Source of the DNA: CAZGQY01 sp964528035 | GTDB taxonomy: Bacteria > Pseudomonadota > Gammaproteobacteria > Methylococcales > UBA1147 | Length of the DNA: 15,445 bases | Assembly: GCA_964528035.1 (NCBI GenBank) | Contig: CAZGQY010000101.1 | Span: 1 to 15,445 of the forward strand | Direction of reading: 5' to 3' | Part shown: positions 7,244 to 14,527 of the stretch, piece by piece | Numbering within the stretch: position 1 is the stretch's first letter | Layout of the letters: every line of letters begins with the position of its first letter | Translations under genes and position numbers: made by a program | Notes under the pieces: generated by a model | Databases searched by the model: none | Told to the model about the DNA's origin: nothing | The model's input: only the letters and a program-made list of their open reading frames with translations

Positions 7244-8484
7244 GCGTTTTTTTCCAGACGTATCAGCAAAACCGGTAAAGCAGGCCGCAAAATCCGACGA
7301 TCCGCTAGCTCCTCACTGCGGCGAACCGTCAATTCAATGCATTCCTCAACGGCAGAAATATTTCGCATAAAGTTGTAAAGAATACAACGACTCTCTTCAG
7401 TAACAGTACTGACTACCAACCGCCCCTGCACATTCAATCGTTCCCAGACAGCCGTTAGTATCGATGCTAAATCACCACCACTTCCACCCACGAAAACGGC
7501 ATCAGGATCAGGTAAAGATACCAATATTTCAGGAGCAGCGCCCTCGATCAGATGAAGATTACTCTGTACACCAAATTTTTCCCGATTTTGTCCCAGCAAT
7601 GTCGAGCGCTGGCTATTTTTCTCTACCGCGTAGATGTGACCCGATCGATTCCAAAGCGACCATTCTATACAAACACCTCCACAACCGGCACCGATATCCC
7701 AGGCAATGTCGCCGGGTTTCGAAGCAAGCATCGCCAATATGTTCACGCGGATTTCTTTTTTGGTTAGTAGTCCGCTGCCATCTGTCGTTCCGGTCGCAAA
7801 GCGAATATCGTCTATTCCGGGGAATTCCGGAAGGACATCCGCTGTTTTCCCTGTTTCGACAATGACAACATTTAAAGATGAAAAACTGTTTTTTTCTGAC
7901 ATTAATTCCGATACGGAAAATGCACTGACCTTTTCGCAAGCAGTACCCAGATCCTCAAGCACCCAGACATTTGCATCCATAAATCCACAGGAACTCAGTT
8001 CTCCTGCTATTTGCTGCGGAGTATTTATTGAATCCGTCATGATTCCTAACAAGCGATCACTTCGCAATGAGGCATTGAGATCAGACATTGGCCGCCCATG
8101 CAAACTTACGATTTGGGCATCGGTCCACACACGGCCTATCCTTGAAAAAGCCACCTGCATGCAGGATACCGCGGGTATAAACAAAATTTCGGAGGCACTA
8201 AGACGCCTGAGTAAAAAATCGCCTACTCCATAAAATAAAGGATCGCCTGATGCTAATAATACTAGTTGCTGCTGCTGAGTCTCTAAAATTTCAGCAAGTC
8301 TCGAGAACGGCGAAGGATATGCTTGTAAAGGTGCGGATATTTCTGGGTTTTGCTGCTTTACAATCGCCAGTTGTCTTGGCGAACCTATGATTAATTCAGC
8401 CTGAGACAGTGCATCCCTGGCCGATTGCGTACACGCCATAGAGTCATCACAACTGATACCCACTACGGTCAACCACGGCTTCAA
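7240..8484 (-). CDS. cobL: Precorrin-6Y C5,15-methyltransferase/decarboxylase CobL (CbiE-CbiT fusion)
   Basis: Bifunctional enzyme that methylates C5 and C15 and decarboxylates the C12 acetate chain of precorrin-6Y. Residues 1 to about 210 form a CbiE-type tetrapyrrole methylase (VVGISCDD at 7-14; ASGDPLFYGVG at 78-88). Residues from about 235 form a CbiT-type Rossmann methyltransferase (DIGAGCGG at 263-270 as the SAM glycine loop, VFVGGSGGDL at 330-339). Total length 414 fits CobL. It begins with TTG at 8484, sharing TTGA with the cobH stop. A good GGAG lies 7 nt before the TTG, which supports this start over any later ATG. Confidence 0.95.
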   Translation of the reverse strand: MKPWLTVVGISCDDSMACTQSARDALSQAELIIGSPRQLAIVKQQNPEISAPLQAYPSPFSRLAEILETQQQQLVLLASGDPLFYGVGDFLLRRLSASEILFIPAVSCMQVAFSRIGRVWTDAQIVSLHGRPMSDLNASLRSDRLLGIMTDSINTPQQIAGELSSCGFMDANVWVLEDLGTACEKVSAFSVSELMSEKNSFSSLNVVIVETGKTADVLPEFPGIDDIRFATGTTDGSGLLTKKEIRVNILAMLASKPGDIAWDIGAGCGGVCIEWSLWNRSGHIYAVEKNSQRSTLLGQNREKFGVQSNLHLIEGAAPEILVSLPDPDAVFVGGSGGDLASILTAVWERLNVQGRLVVSTVTEESRCILYNFMRNISAVEECIELTVRRSEELADRRILRPALPVLLIRLEKNA

Positions 8485-9161
8485 TAGCGTACTCCGGAAT
8501 GCATCCTCCCGATCGCATTCAACACTGAAGCCGTCATAGCACTGCCTCCTAATCGCCCGCTCAGGGTAATAAAAGGAATATCCAGCCGAGTCGCGATTCG
8601 AATCAGCATTTCTTTGGATTCCGCCGCTCCGACAAAGCCTACCGGCATGGCAATAATCAATTTGGGAGGAGCAAGACCTTGAGCAATTAATTCAAGTAAC
8701 CTAAACAGCGCGGTTGGAGCATTGCCAATCGCCACAATACTTCCCGCAAGATGTTCACGCCAATAGTGCACTGCCGCCATACTGCGAGTCTCATTAAGTG
8801 ACTGCGCACGCTTTCGAACTCTACTATCTCCAATCAGACAGATTTTTTCGACAGGAACAAATTTAGCAGTCAACGCCGATTTGAGCATTTCGACATCACA
8901 CAGCACTACTGATCCGCTGGCTATGGCGTCAATTCCAGCACGCACTGCATCACCACCAAAATTTACGTAGCGATACACTTCCGTATCACCACTGGTGTGG
9001 ATTAGTCTCATTACGATTTGCTTTTCGTCTTCGGCGAATGGCGAAAGATTCGTAGTTTCGCGGATAATCTGGAAAGAACGTTTTTCGATCAATGAGGGAT
9101 CGTGAATATAATCAAACTCGAAGCCATCACTATGAGCTTGTGAGGAAGGTGACTTGTTCAT
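8481..9161 (-). CDS. cobH: Precorrin-8X methylmutase (CobH/CbiC)
   Basis: Moves the methyl group from C11 to C12, turning precorrin-8X into hydrogenobyrinate (or the cobalt form into cobyrinate). The 226-residue product has the catalytic histidine in RLIHTSGD (His55), the FGGDAV segment nearby, and the conserved AIGNAPTALF and PVGFVGAAESKE stretches in the second half. The N-terminus is about 12 residues longer than in many CobH proteins. The ATG at 9161 has only a poly-T/A stretch upstream and no clear Shine-Dalgarno. It is separated from cbiX by 178 bp, so an internal promoter before cobH is possible. Confidence 0.95.
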   Translation of the reverse strand: MNKSPSSQAHSDGFEFDYIHDPSLIEKRSFQIIRETTNLSPFAEDEKQIVMRLIHTSGDTEVYRYVNFGGDAVRAGIDAIASGSVVLCDVEMLKSALTAKFVPVEKICLIGDSRVRKRAQSLNETRSMAAVHYWREHLAGSIVAIGNAPTALFRLLELIAQGLAPPKLIIAMPVGFVGAAESKEMLIRIATRLDIPFITLSGRLGGSAMTASVLNAIGRMHSGVRY

Positions 9162-9339
9162 AAAAAATATTCGCTCTATTCAGCGACTATTTTTCTGCAG
9201 GTGCAGGCCATCATTGATTGCGCGAGTTTTTGCAATAGCGAAATTGCAGCAAAGCAACCATAAACAGGGTCGCATATCCCGAATAATCAATGGTTTGCAT
9301 CCTAAGCACGATATCTGCCGAGTGTATACTAATATTCAT
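9162..9339. other. 178-bp spacer between cbiX and cobH
   Basis: This is the longest gap in the corrinoid operon. It holds a possible 29-codon minus-strand frame (9211-9300, one hydrophobic stretch, no Shine-Dalgarno) that I do not consider a gene. Short inverted repeats (TGCAA / TTGCA near 9230-9252) are too weak to call a terminator, and I see no cobalamin riboswitch core. A promoter for cobH onward could lie here. Confidence 0.35.
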
Positions 9340-10269
9340 TCAAGCGAGGTGATCATGACTATGCCCGTGATGGTGATCATCATCGGTACCGATCCCCCGC
9401 ACATGGTGGTGATGACCCACCTGCGGCAGGCCTTGATTTCCTTCAAAACCAATGATCTGCTCACGATACTGACAAAGCTGACAATTCATCCGGCCATCAC
9501 CATTTTCAGCCTGATTCATTCTTTCGACAAAGGCTTCCAAAACCTTCGGGTGATCGTTCAGATAAGGGGCTTTTACCACTTTAATTTCAGTATACCGTGA
9601 TTGGTATTCATCAGCTGCCTGATAAATCTTCTTCACCAATCGACCTGTAAATAAGAAATATGGAAAAACCACTACATTTTTAAAGCCCAGACGGCGAGTG
9701 GTTTCCAGTGCGTCCGTGACTAACGGAGACGTCACACCACTGTAGGACGTCTCCGCCCAACCAAATCCCATGCCTTCCCATAACATACGGGTAATTTTGC
9801 AAATATTCGAGTTTGCATCCGAATCCGAGGCACCGCGTCCAACAACCATCAATAGCGTGTCTTGTCGTCGATAGCCGATACCGAATTCTGACTCAATCGA
9901 CTCTATACGTTCTTGTGCCGCCTGCAACATCTTTGCATGAAGGCCCAGCTCAACGCCGTAAAGTATCTCTACCTCCGGATACGAAGCCTGTAAGTTATTA
10001 AGTTCACTCGGAATATCATTTTTAGCATGACCGGCGGCCATTAACATTCCCGGTACTGCAGTGACCTTCTTTGCGCCTGAATCGATAAGTTTTTGCAAAC
10101 CTTCATCAATCGTAGGTCGTGCAAATTCCAGAAAACCCGTCGTACACAGGCGTTCTGGAAAAGTGCTGCTCAGATGCTTTGCTAACCTATAGAATTCACC
10201 GACACCCTCGGTATCCCGAGAACCATGCCCAATGACCAAAACACTGGGTGTTTCAACTTTATCTGTCAC
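9340..10269 (-). CDS. cbiX: Sirohydrochlorin cobaltochelatase CbiX, long form with MxCxxC and His-rich tail
   Basis: Class II chelatase expected to insert Co2+ into sirohydrochlorin. The 309 residues hold two chelatase-like halves. The first has GHGSRD at 14-19 and AAGHAKNDIP at 79-88, the expected metal-binding histidines. The second has VGRGASDSD at 143-151, so its first His is replaced by Arg, and VFPYFLFTGR at 201-210. The C-terminal region carries MNCQLC at 261-266, matching the MxCxxC iron-sulfur motif described for long CbiX proteins. A tail with about ten histidines follows (286-307). The gene starts with GTG at 10269, overlapping the cbtA stop. The position beside the cobalt importer suggests direct hand-over of cobalt. 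A chaperone or storage role of the His tail is inference. Confidence 0.92.
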   Translation of the reverse strand: MTDKVETPSVLVIGHGSRDTEGVGEFYRLAKHLSSTFPERLCTTGFLEFARPTIDEGLQKLIDSGAKKVTAVPGMLMAAGHAKNDIPSELNNLQASYPEVEILYGVELGLHAKMLQAAQERIESIESEFGIGYRRQDTLLMVVGRGASDSDANSNICKITRMLWEGMGFGWAETSYSGVTSPLVTDALETTRRLGFKNVVVFPYFLFTGRLVKKIYQAADEYQSRYTEIKVVKAPYLNDHPKVLEAFVERMNQAENGDGRMNCQLCQYREQIIGFEGNQGLPQVGHHHHVRGIGTDDDHHHGHSHDHLA

Positions 10270-10925
10270 GTAGCCAATCTACTTAACCGAGAAAAAAAAC
10301 CTGCTGAAAGACTACCCAATACCAACCAAAAGATAGCATTCACTAATAACGTTGCCCAATAAAACTGTTCATTCAATCCTTCAGGAAGCAGACCTGCTTC
10401 ATACGGTGCTGACGGAGCACCAATCACATGAGGAAGCAGCAACAAGGCAACGCCGGAAATTCTTAGAAGCACCCTTTTTTGTAGCGCGACAAAAGCCAAT
10501 CCGACACCCGAGCAGGTCACAGTTAAAAGCCACCAAATCTGGCGAGATTTCAGCGCCGCAGCCTCGGTACCCGGTAACTCAGGTGGCAACCCCAAAGTTG
10601 GCAGAACAAAAAAGATACAATAACAGGCGAGACCCCATAAGAACCCAATCTTCCAACTTATAATCTGGCGCAAGGAGAATGCCGCCGTCAGCAACAACGC
10701 AAAACCAATGGATGTACCCATATTTGCAACTGTTGTATACAAAACTCTTTGCCAGCCATCATCCGGCGCCCATTCCTCAGCCTCTGAACCAGAAACCAAA
10801 GCAGCATTCTCATAGGTTTCTGCTTCCAAAATAAGAGGCACAACCTGTATCTGTTGAATTATTGTCAGCAATAGACCAGCAAGAATACCCGCATACAGCG
10901 AAGCCAAAACAATTCTAGAGAACAT
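10266..10925 (-). CDS. cbtA: Cobalt transporter subunit CbtA
   Basis: Predicted inner-membrane cobalt transporter. The 219 residues include about five or six hydrophobic segments: roughly 4-24, 67-86, 92-113, 131-148, 153-168 and 192-211. The family patterns LPPELPGTEAAALKSRQIWW and PHVIGAPSAP are present and identify CbtA. The loop after the first helix is acidic (ETYENAALVSGSEAEEW) and may attract metal ions. The ATG at 10925 follows the cbtB stop by 8 nt, and the 3' end overlaps cbiX by 4 nt. CbtAB families are known mainly from genomic linkage to cobalamin genes, so the transport role is established by context more than by direct motifs. Confidence 0.93.
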   Translation of the reverse strand: MFSRIVLASLYAGILAGLLLTIIQQIQVVPLILEAETYENAALVSGSEAEEWAPDDGWQRVLYTTVANMGTSIGFALLLTAAFSLRQIISWKIGFLWGLACYCIFFVLPTLGLPPELPGTEAAALKSRQIWWLLTVTCSGVGLAFVALQKRVLLRISGVALLLLPHVIGAPSAPYEAGLLPEGLNEQFYWATLLVNAIFWLVLGSLSAGFFSRLSRLAT

Positions 10926-10933
10926 AGTGGGAA

Positions 10934-11113
10934 TTAATGACAGGCGAATGCGAATGAATGACGTGAATCATGCGCCGCGTTATGCAGCGGCTGTTCCGCA
11001 AACGCAGCACCATAAATGATGACCAGACCCAGACACATCGCAGCTATTGCCGCAACGAGCCGTTCGCGGACGGACTTTGCATCACCGGCAATAATCGCTG
11101 ATGAAATAGACAT
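10934..11113 (-). CDS. cbtB: Cobalt transporter subunit CbtB
   Basis: A 59-residue protein with one membrane segment (about residues 21-40, LVAAIAAMCLGLVIIYGAAF). Its C-terminal tail contains HNAAHDSRHSFAFACH, the His/Cys-rich ending typical of CbtB and a plausible cobalt-binding site. The ATG at 11113 has a good AGGAG 8 nt upstream (11121-11125 on the plus strand). It is the first gene of the minus-strand corrinoid operon and is immediately followed by cbtA. In many bacteria cbtB is preceded by a cobalamin riboswitch. I cannot find its conserved core in the upstream 300 bp. Confidence 0.93.
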   Translation of the reverse strand: MSISSAIIAGDAKSVRERLVAAIAAMCLGLVIIYGAAFAEQPLHNAAHDSRHSFAFACH

Positions 11114-11532
11114 AATTACACTCCTACAATCCAGTTCAGTCGTTTTCTATGCTCCCAAGCAACCCGGCCATTTACCAGACTACAAAAAAAGCATGAAAGG
11201 ATGATGATAAATCACCTTATCGAGCAAGGGTGGATATTACCATAGTGACGTGACTAGAGAAAACACCAGGAACCACATTGGATTTGATTATGGAGAGTTA
11301 AAGGAGAATTCCTTGATCGCTAAGACTGGAGAATTAGTAAAGACTTAATCGCTTTCACATTGATCTAAGATCGCTAAGACTTTCTCCCGATGCCGAAATC
11401 ATGGAAGACATAAGGTCGAATCTGTCTTTTGAGGAATCCTACTGGTATGGAAGTCAGCCTGCTGTCGATCCCGAGGAAGATGACCCGATTCCGCTTCTAT
11501 TTTGATTTGCGCGCATTCTTTAGGAATGCTTA
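11114..11532. other. 419-bp stretch without a convincing gene; cbtB leader and promoter region
   Basis: The part next to cbtB should hold its promoter and leader. A small palindrome, GATAA-6 nt-TTATC (about 11205-11220), could be an operator, but I cannot assign a regulator. A 13-bp direct repeat GATCGCTAAGACT occurs at 11315-11327 and 11369-11381 (54 bp apart). A frame open from 11341 to 11505 looks like a gene remnant and is listed separately. No tRNA, riboswitch or clear terminator is visible. Confidence 0.4.
11341..11505 (+). pseudogene. Possible C-terminal remnant of an unrecognised gene
   Basis: The plus-strand frame between stops at 11338 and 11503 encodes 54 residues with protein-like composition (ATG at 11401, then MEDIRSNLSFEESYWYGSQP and an acidic end VDPEEDDPIPLLF). 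I do not recognise the family. No Shine-Dalgarno precedes the ATG. The 13-bp direct repeat shared with 11315 encodes SLRL in the same register, with stop codons between the copies. That would fit a decayed internal repeat or partial duplication. It may be the end of a transposase or other lost gene, or chance. Confidence 0.2.
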
Positions 11533-11988
11533 TTATTTTGCTTTTGTTTTAGATTTACGCACTCGAGATTTCTTTTTAGATCGGCGAGTTCTTTTATCGG
11601 ATTTATTTCTTGATCGGCTAATCTTTTTATTAGGTTTCTTTTTAACCTTTTTGGTCGATGTAGTTTTTAATCTTTTATCCTTATTTGTAGAATTTGAAAA
11701 TGATTTTTCGGACTTTTTTTTTAAGTTTCCACCATTGAATTTCTTCGAAAAAGTCTTTTCATTATCTTTCCCCTCTTTCTTTATACCTTTAAAACCGGTT
11801 CCCGCTATATTCTTAGATCCCTCCACAATAGTGCCAACCCTTTTGTTAATACCTTTAGCAATTGCCCCCGCGATATCTTTAGCTCCCTCTACAACAGTGT
11901 CTGTCCCTTTTCCAATACCTTTAGAAAAGGCACCCGGTAAAAGCTTAGATCCCTCAATCGATGGGGTCAGAGTAATAGGTTTCTTCAT
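11533..11988 (-). CDS. Unrecognised protein with 22-residue repeats and a histone H1-like basic tail
   Basis: From the ATG at 11988 the product is 151 residues. Residues about 10-70 contain three related units of 22 residues with the pattern VEG(A/S)K(D/N)IAG-x-x-x-KGI. The rest is dominated by Lys, Arg, Ser and Thr and ends in a tail with almost no acidic residues, resembling bacterial histone H1-like or other nucleic-acid-binding tails. I assign no function; DNA or RNA binding is inference from charge. The antisense frame is also open over this stretch but yields a Phe/Leu-rich sequence explained by antisense lysine codons. Translation could extend to a TTG at 12060. Both that start and the ATG lie in or beside an inverted-repeat element, and a degenerate repeat unit continues upstream, so the original 5' end has probably been disrupted. 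Confidence 0.5.
   Translation of the reverse strand: MKKPITLTPSIEGSKLLPGAFSKGIGKGTDTVVEGAKDIAGAIAKGINKRVGTIVEGSKNIAGTGFKGIKKEGKDNEKTFSKKFNGGNLKKKSEKSFSNSTNKDKRLKTTSTKKVKKKPNKKISRSRNKSDKRTRRSKKKSRVRKSKTKAK
11783..11960. repeat. 66-bp tandem repeats within the basic-protein gene
   Basis: ATACCTTTA starts at 11783, 11849 and 11915, exactly 66 bp apart. The two full units and one partial unit have diverged in sequence, but each keeps CTTAGATCCCTC or CTTTAGCTCCCTC at the same place. A period of 66 bp equals 22 codons, so the repeats preserve the reading frame of the minus-strand gene. Divergence between units indicates an old protein repeat rather than recent slippage. Confidence 0.8.
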
Positions 11989-12045
11989 TTTCGGGAAATT
12001 GCAGCATTGAGTTCCGTCAAGAAATATATCAATTCCTCTGACCCT
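11963..12045. repeat. REP-like element bounded by GGGTCAGAG inverted repeats
   Basis: GGGTCAGAG (11964-11972) and its complement CTCTGACCC (12036-12044) face each other across about 63 bp. A short TTTCTT also recurs inside both arms. The element sits exactly at the 5' end of the repeat-protein gene and supplies its apparent start codon. I recall GGGTCAGAG ends from elements linked to REP-associated tyrosine transposases (RAYT) in gammaproteobacteria, but no transposase is in this window, so the assignment is inference. A different small palindromic repeat is possible. Confidence 0.45.
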
Positions 12046-12056
12046 ATAGATTCGCT

Positions 12057-12122
12057 TCAAAACCGAACACCAGCGACCATTTTCTTACTATCGGAAATGG
12101 CTTTAGTTCCTCCTGTTTTCAC
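12057..12122 (-). pseudogene. Degenerate upstream repeat unit of the basic-protein gene
   Basis: On the minus strand this reads VKTGGTKAISDSKKMVAGVRF, then a TGA (12059-12057). The pattern T-x-x-I-x-x-S-K-x-x-x-AG matches the downstream 22-residue units, such as TVVEGAKDIAG. At DNA level the plus strand shares AAAACCG, TTCTTA and TTTT-AATACC in the same order as the 66-bp units. A GGGTCAGAG inverted-repeat element lies between this unit and the rest of the gene. I read it as the severed 5' part of that gene. No start codon with a convincing ribosome site is visible. Confidence 0.3.
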
Positions 12123-12254
12123 CAATACCAGCGATTGATAATTGAAATTTAGATTCTTTTACCTACACTCATAAAGTCACTGGACTGACAGCCCGGGCTA
12201 ATGCTACCCTGCGCACGCAAAATTACCAACACAGCCAGATTTCTCAACAACAGG

Positions 12255-13421
12255 ATGAAACCGAATTTTAAGCCAGAACCGCCCTGTGACTGCTCATCTC
12301 GGCGATTTTTTAAGCTTTGCTTGTTGATTTTAACCCTTTCTAGCTTGTCATCCTACCCTACGTTCGCCTATGACATTAACGACGAATTTTCCATCAATTT
12401 ATTGGGTTTGGGTATTTATCAATATGGTTTCTTTGAGAATAATATTGACGAAAATGGTATTGACACCGGATCACTCGGTAGAGGCACCTTTGGTAGTTCT
12501 ATAGAGTTTGATTATCATCCAAACGAAAGCAATAATTTGTTCATACGGTGGCAATTTCATGCAGGAAACGCCTTGAATAATATTTGGCAGGGACCGCTGC
12601 CACCTATAGGACACAACCTGGATAACGATCTTAGAAATATCAATGGTCGCAGACGTGACTATCTGGTGGAAGCCTGGTATCAACATATCTTCGAATTTCA
12701 TGATTCTTGGTCTCTGGCGATGACTGGAGGTATCATAGACGGTACCGTATATATTGATGATAATGCATATGGAAATGATGAAGTCCTGCAGTTTATGAAC
12801 AACCAATTCGTAAATGACAGCATATTGGTAACACCCTCTTATGACTATGGAGGTGCTTTGGAATTAACTGCCGGACCTGTTGCACTTAGCTTTGTTTCCA
12901 TATTTACCCGAACCAATGATGAGGACAATCATTCTTTTCAATACCATGCGCTTCAATTCCGCTATACGAGCCAGACCTCACTCGGCGAAGGCAATTATCG
13001 CTTAGTGGCTTTTACTACCGATAAACGCTTTACGGATAGCCGCGAAACAGAGCTTGAGAGCCTGCGAGGAATTGGTATCACAGTGGATCAGCAATTGGGC
13101 GAGCAGATGGGAATGTTTCTACGCAGTTATACCCAATCCAACAAGGCCAGTATTGACTACGGCTGGGATATCAGTGGAGGTCTATCCCTATCCGGGCAAC
13201 TATGGAATCGGCCCGATGATGAAATCGGCATTGCTTATGGCTATCTTGCGGGTGGCAACAGCGACATTGTCTATAGCACTGTGTTTGAAGCTTACGCAAA
13301 GTTTTCATTGTGTGAATCCGCAAACATCACACTCGACATTCAAAGCATGCGCGACGAGCTGCGCAACGCACCGGCCCGGACAGCAATTATTCCTGGCGTA
13401 CGATTCGTATTCACCTACTGA
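12255..13421 (+). CDS. OprB-like outer-membrane porin
   Basis: Predicted exported beta-barrel protein. From the ATG at 12255 it has 388 residues. The signal peptide has a hydrophobic core FFKLCLLILTL and probable cleavage after PTFA (about residue 38), so the mature protein starts with YDINDEF. The body is rich in alternating aromatic/polar strands, and the product ends in VFTY, a C-terminal aromatic typical of barrel assembly. The stretch WNRPDDEIGIAYGYLAGG and the closing part with LDIQSMRD and PGVRFVFTY resemble the carbohydrate-selective porin OprB family. An earlier ATG at 12201 adds 18 residues but makes an unusually long leader, so I prefer 12255; neither has a strong ribosome site. 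It lies 16 nt upstream of cobW on the same strand. Passage of cobalt, a cobalt chelate or a corrinoid is inference from that linkage. Confidence 0.75.
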   Translation: MKPNFKPEPPCDCSSRRFFKLCLLILTLSSLSSYPTFAYDINDEFSINLLGLGIYQYGFFENNIDENGIDTGSLGRGTFGSSIEFDYHPNESNNLFIRWQFHAGNALNNIWQGPLPPIGHNLDNDLRNINGRRRDYLVEAWYQHIFEFHDSWSLAMTGGIIDGTVYIDDNAYGNDEVLQFMNNQFVNDSILVTPSYDYGGALELTAGPVALSFVSIFTRTNDEDNHSFQYHALQFRYTSQTSLGEGNYRLVAFTTDKRFTDSRETELESLRGIGITVDQQLGEQMGMFLRSYTQSNKASIDYGWDISGGLSLSGQLWNRPDDEIGIAYGYLAGGNSDIVYSTVFEAYAKFSLCESANITLDIQSMRDELRNAPARTAIIPGVRFVFTY

Positions 13422-13437
13422 AGAATTCAGCAAAAAC

Positions 13438-14496
13438 ATGAAACTCTTAAAAAAAATTCCAACCACCATCGTCAGCGGTTTCCTCGGAAGTGGTAAGACC
13501 ACACTGCTGAGGAATATTCTGGAAAATGCCAATGGCACTCGAATCGCGGTCATTGTCAACGAATTTGGCGAGCTCGGTATCGATGGCGACATTCTTGGAC
13601 AATGTCCATTGGAGTGTGCCGAAGAAGAAAGTGAAGTCGTCTTTGAACTCGCAAACGGTTGTCTTTGCTGTACAGTTCAGGAAGAGTTTTTTCCGGTCAT
13701 GCAACAATTAGTGGAGCGCCGCGATCAGATTGACCACATACTCATAGAAACGTCGGGCCTGGCTTTACCCAAACCGCTGGTGCAGGCGTTTCAATGGCCA
13801 GAAATTAAAAACGCCTGTACTGTCGATGCGGTAATCACTGTCGTCGATACACCTGCGGTCGCAGCCAACCAATTTGCCGCCAATCCCTCTGCAGTGGATC
13901 AACAACGTCAAAATGACGAAAACCTCGATCACAGCTCAACTCTGCATGAATTATTTGAAGATCAGCTTTCCGCTGCCGATTTGGTAATACTGAATAAATG
14001 TGACCTTGCCAACCCGGAAGAAATCGAACAGGTCACTGAATGCGTCCGCAAGGAAATCCCCGCGCAAGTGAAAATTTTGCCATCCCGGCACGGCAAACTG
14101 GATATACGTACACTCCTGGGACTCGAATCAGCCTCGGAAGAATCCATCGATTCCCGTCAGGTCAATCACTCGCATGCAGAGGGAGAAGACCACGACCATG
14201 ACAGCTTCGATTCAATCACCCTGGATATTCCTGAAACCGATGAATCAAGCCTGGTGCAGGCACTGCAAATCCTGGTAAAAGAATTCACCATCTATCGTAT
14301 TAAGGACTTTGTAAACATAGCCGACAAACCCATGCGACTCGTTATACAGGGAGTCGGCGCGCGATTTGACCGATACTTTGACCGCCCGTGGAAACCACAG
14401 GAAAACCGTGAAAGTAAAATCGTTTTTATTGGCGCAGAACTTGATCCAGAGCAAATCAAAGCCCGACTGCAGACTCTGGTATCCAGCACAGCCTGA
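13438..14496 (+). CDS. cobW: CobW-type GTPase (G3E family metallochaperone)
   Basis: Predicted cytoplasmic GTP-dependent metal chaperone linked to cobalt delivery for cobalamin. The 352-residue product has the P-loop GFLGSGKTT at 14-22, the metal-binding CLCC motif at 75-78, ETSGLALP at 104-111 and the guanine-specificity motif NKCD at 186-189. The C-terminal CobW_C domain starts near 257. A His/Asp segment HSHAEGEDHDHD at 244-255 lies between the domains and could bind metal. A longer open frame reaches back to 13054, but it overlaps the porin out of frame and has no CobW homology. The ATG at 13438, just before KKIPTTIVSGFLG, fits the family. cobN follows after 31 nt, so chaperone and chelatase are probably co-transcribed. 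Confidence 0.95.
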   Translation: MKLLKKIPTTIVSGFLGSGKTTLLRNILENANGTRIAVIVNEFGELGIDGDILGQCPLECAEEESEVVFELANGCLCCTVQEEFFPVMQQLVERRDQIDHILIETSGLALPKPLVQAFQWPEIKNACTVDAVITVVDTPAVAANQFAANPSAVDQQRQNDENLDHSSTLHELFEDQLSAADLVILNKCDLANPEEIEQVTECVRKEIPAQVKILPSRHGKLDIRTLLGLESASEESIDSRQVNHSHAEGEDHDHDSFDSITLDIPETDESSLVQALQILVKEFTIYRIKDFVNIADKPMRLVIQGVGARFDRYFDRPWKPQENRESKIVFIGAELDPEQIKARLQTLVSSTA

Positions 14497-14527
14497 TAGC
14501 TATTGCAGCACCTGTTAAGTAAGCCGC

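Noticed and set aside
9211..9300. 29-codon minus-strand frame between cbiX and cobH
   Set aside because: No Shine-Dalgarno, no recognisable motif, and a length expected by chance.
9400..9420. CAC/CAT-rich low-complexity tract as a DNA repeat
   Set aside because: It is explained by the histidine codons of the CbiX C-terminal tail.
11429..12010. Long plus-strand frame antisense to the repeat protein
   Set aside because: Its Phe/Leu-rich translation is what antisense lysine codons give, and it has no ribosome site. The minus strand gives the more protein-like repeats.
12190..12199. Palindrome AGCCCGGGCT just before the ATG at 12201
   Set aside because: A single 10-bp palindrome with no spacing or partner evidence; probably chance.
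12061..12254. Possible cobalamin riboswitch before the porin (GTCACTGG near 12177)
   Set aside because: Only one short piece resembles the B12 box. The other conserved core segments are missing.
13054..13437. Upstream extension of the cobW reading frame by 128 codons
   Set aside because: It overlaps the porin gene in another frame and has no CobW homology. The family N-terminus begins at the ATG at 13438.
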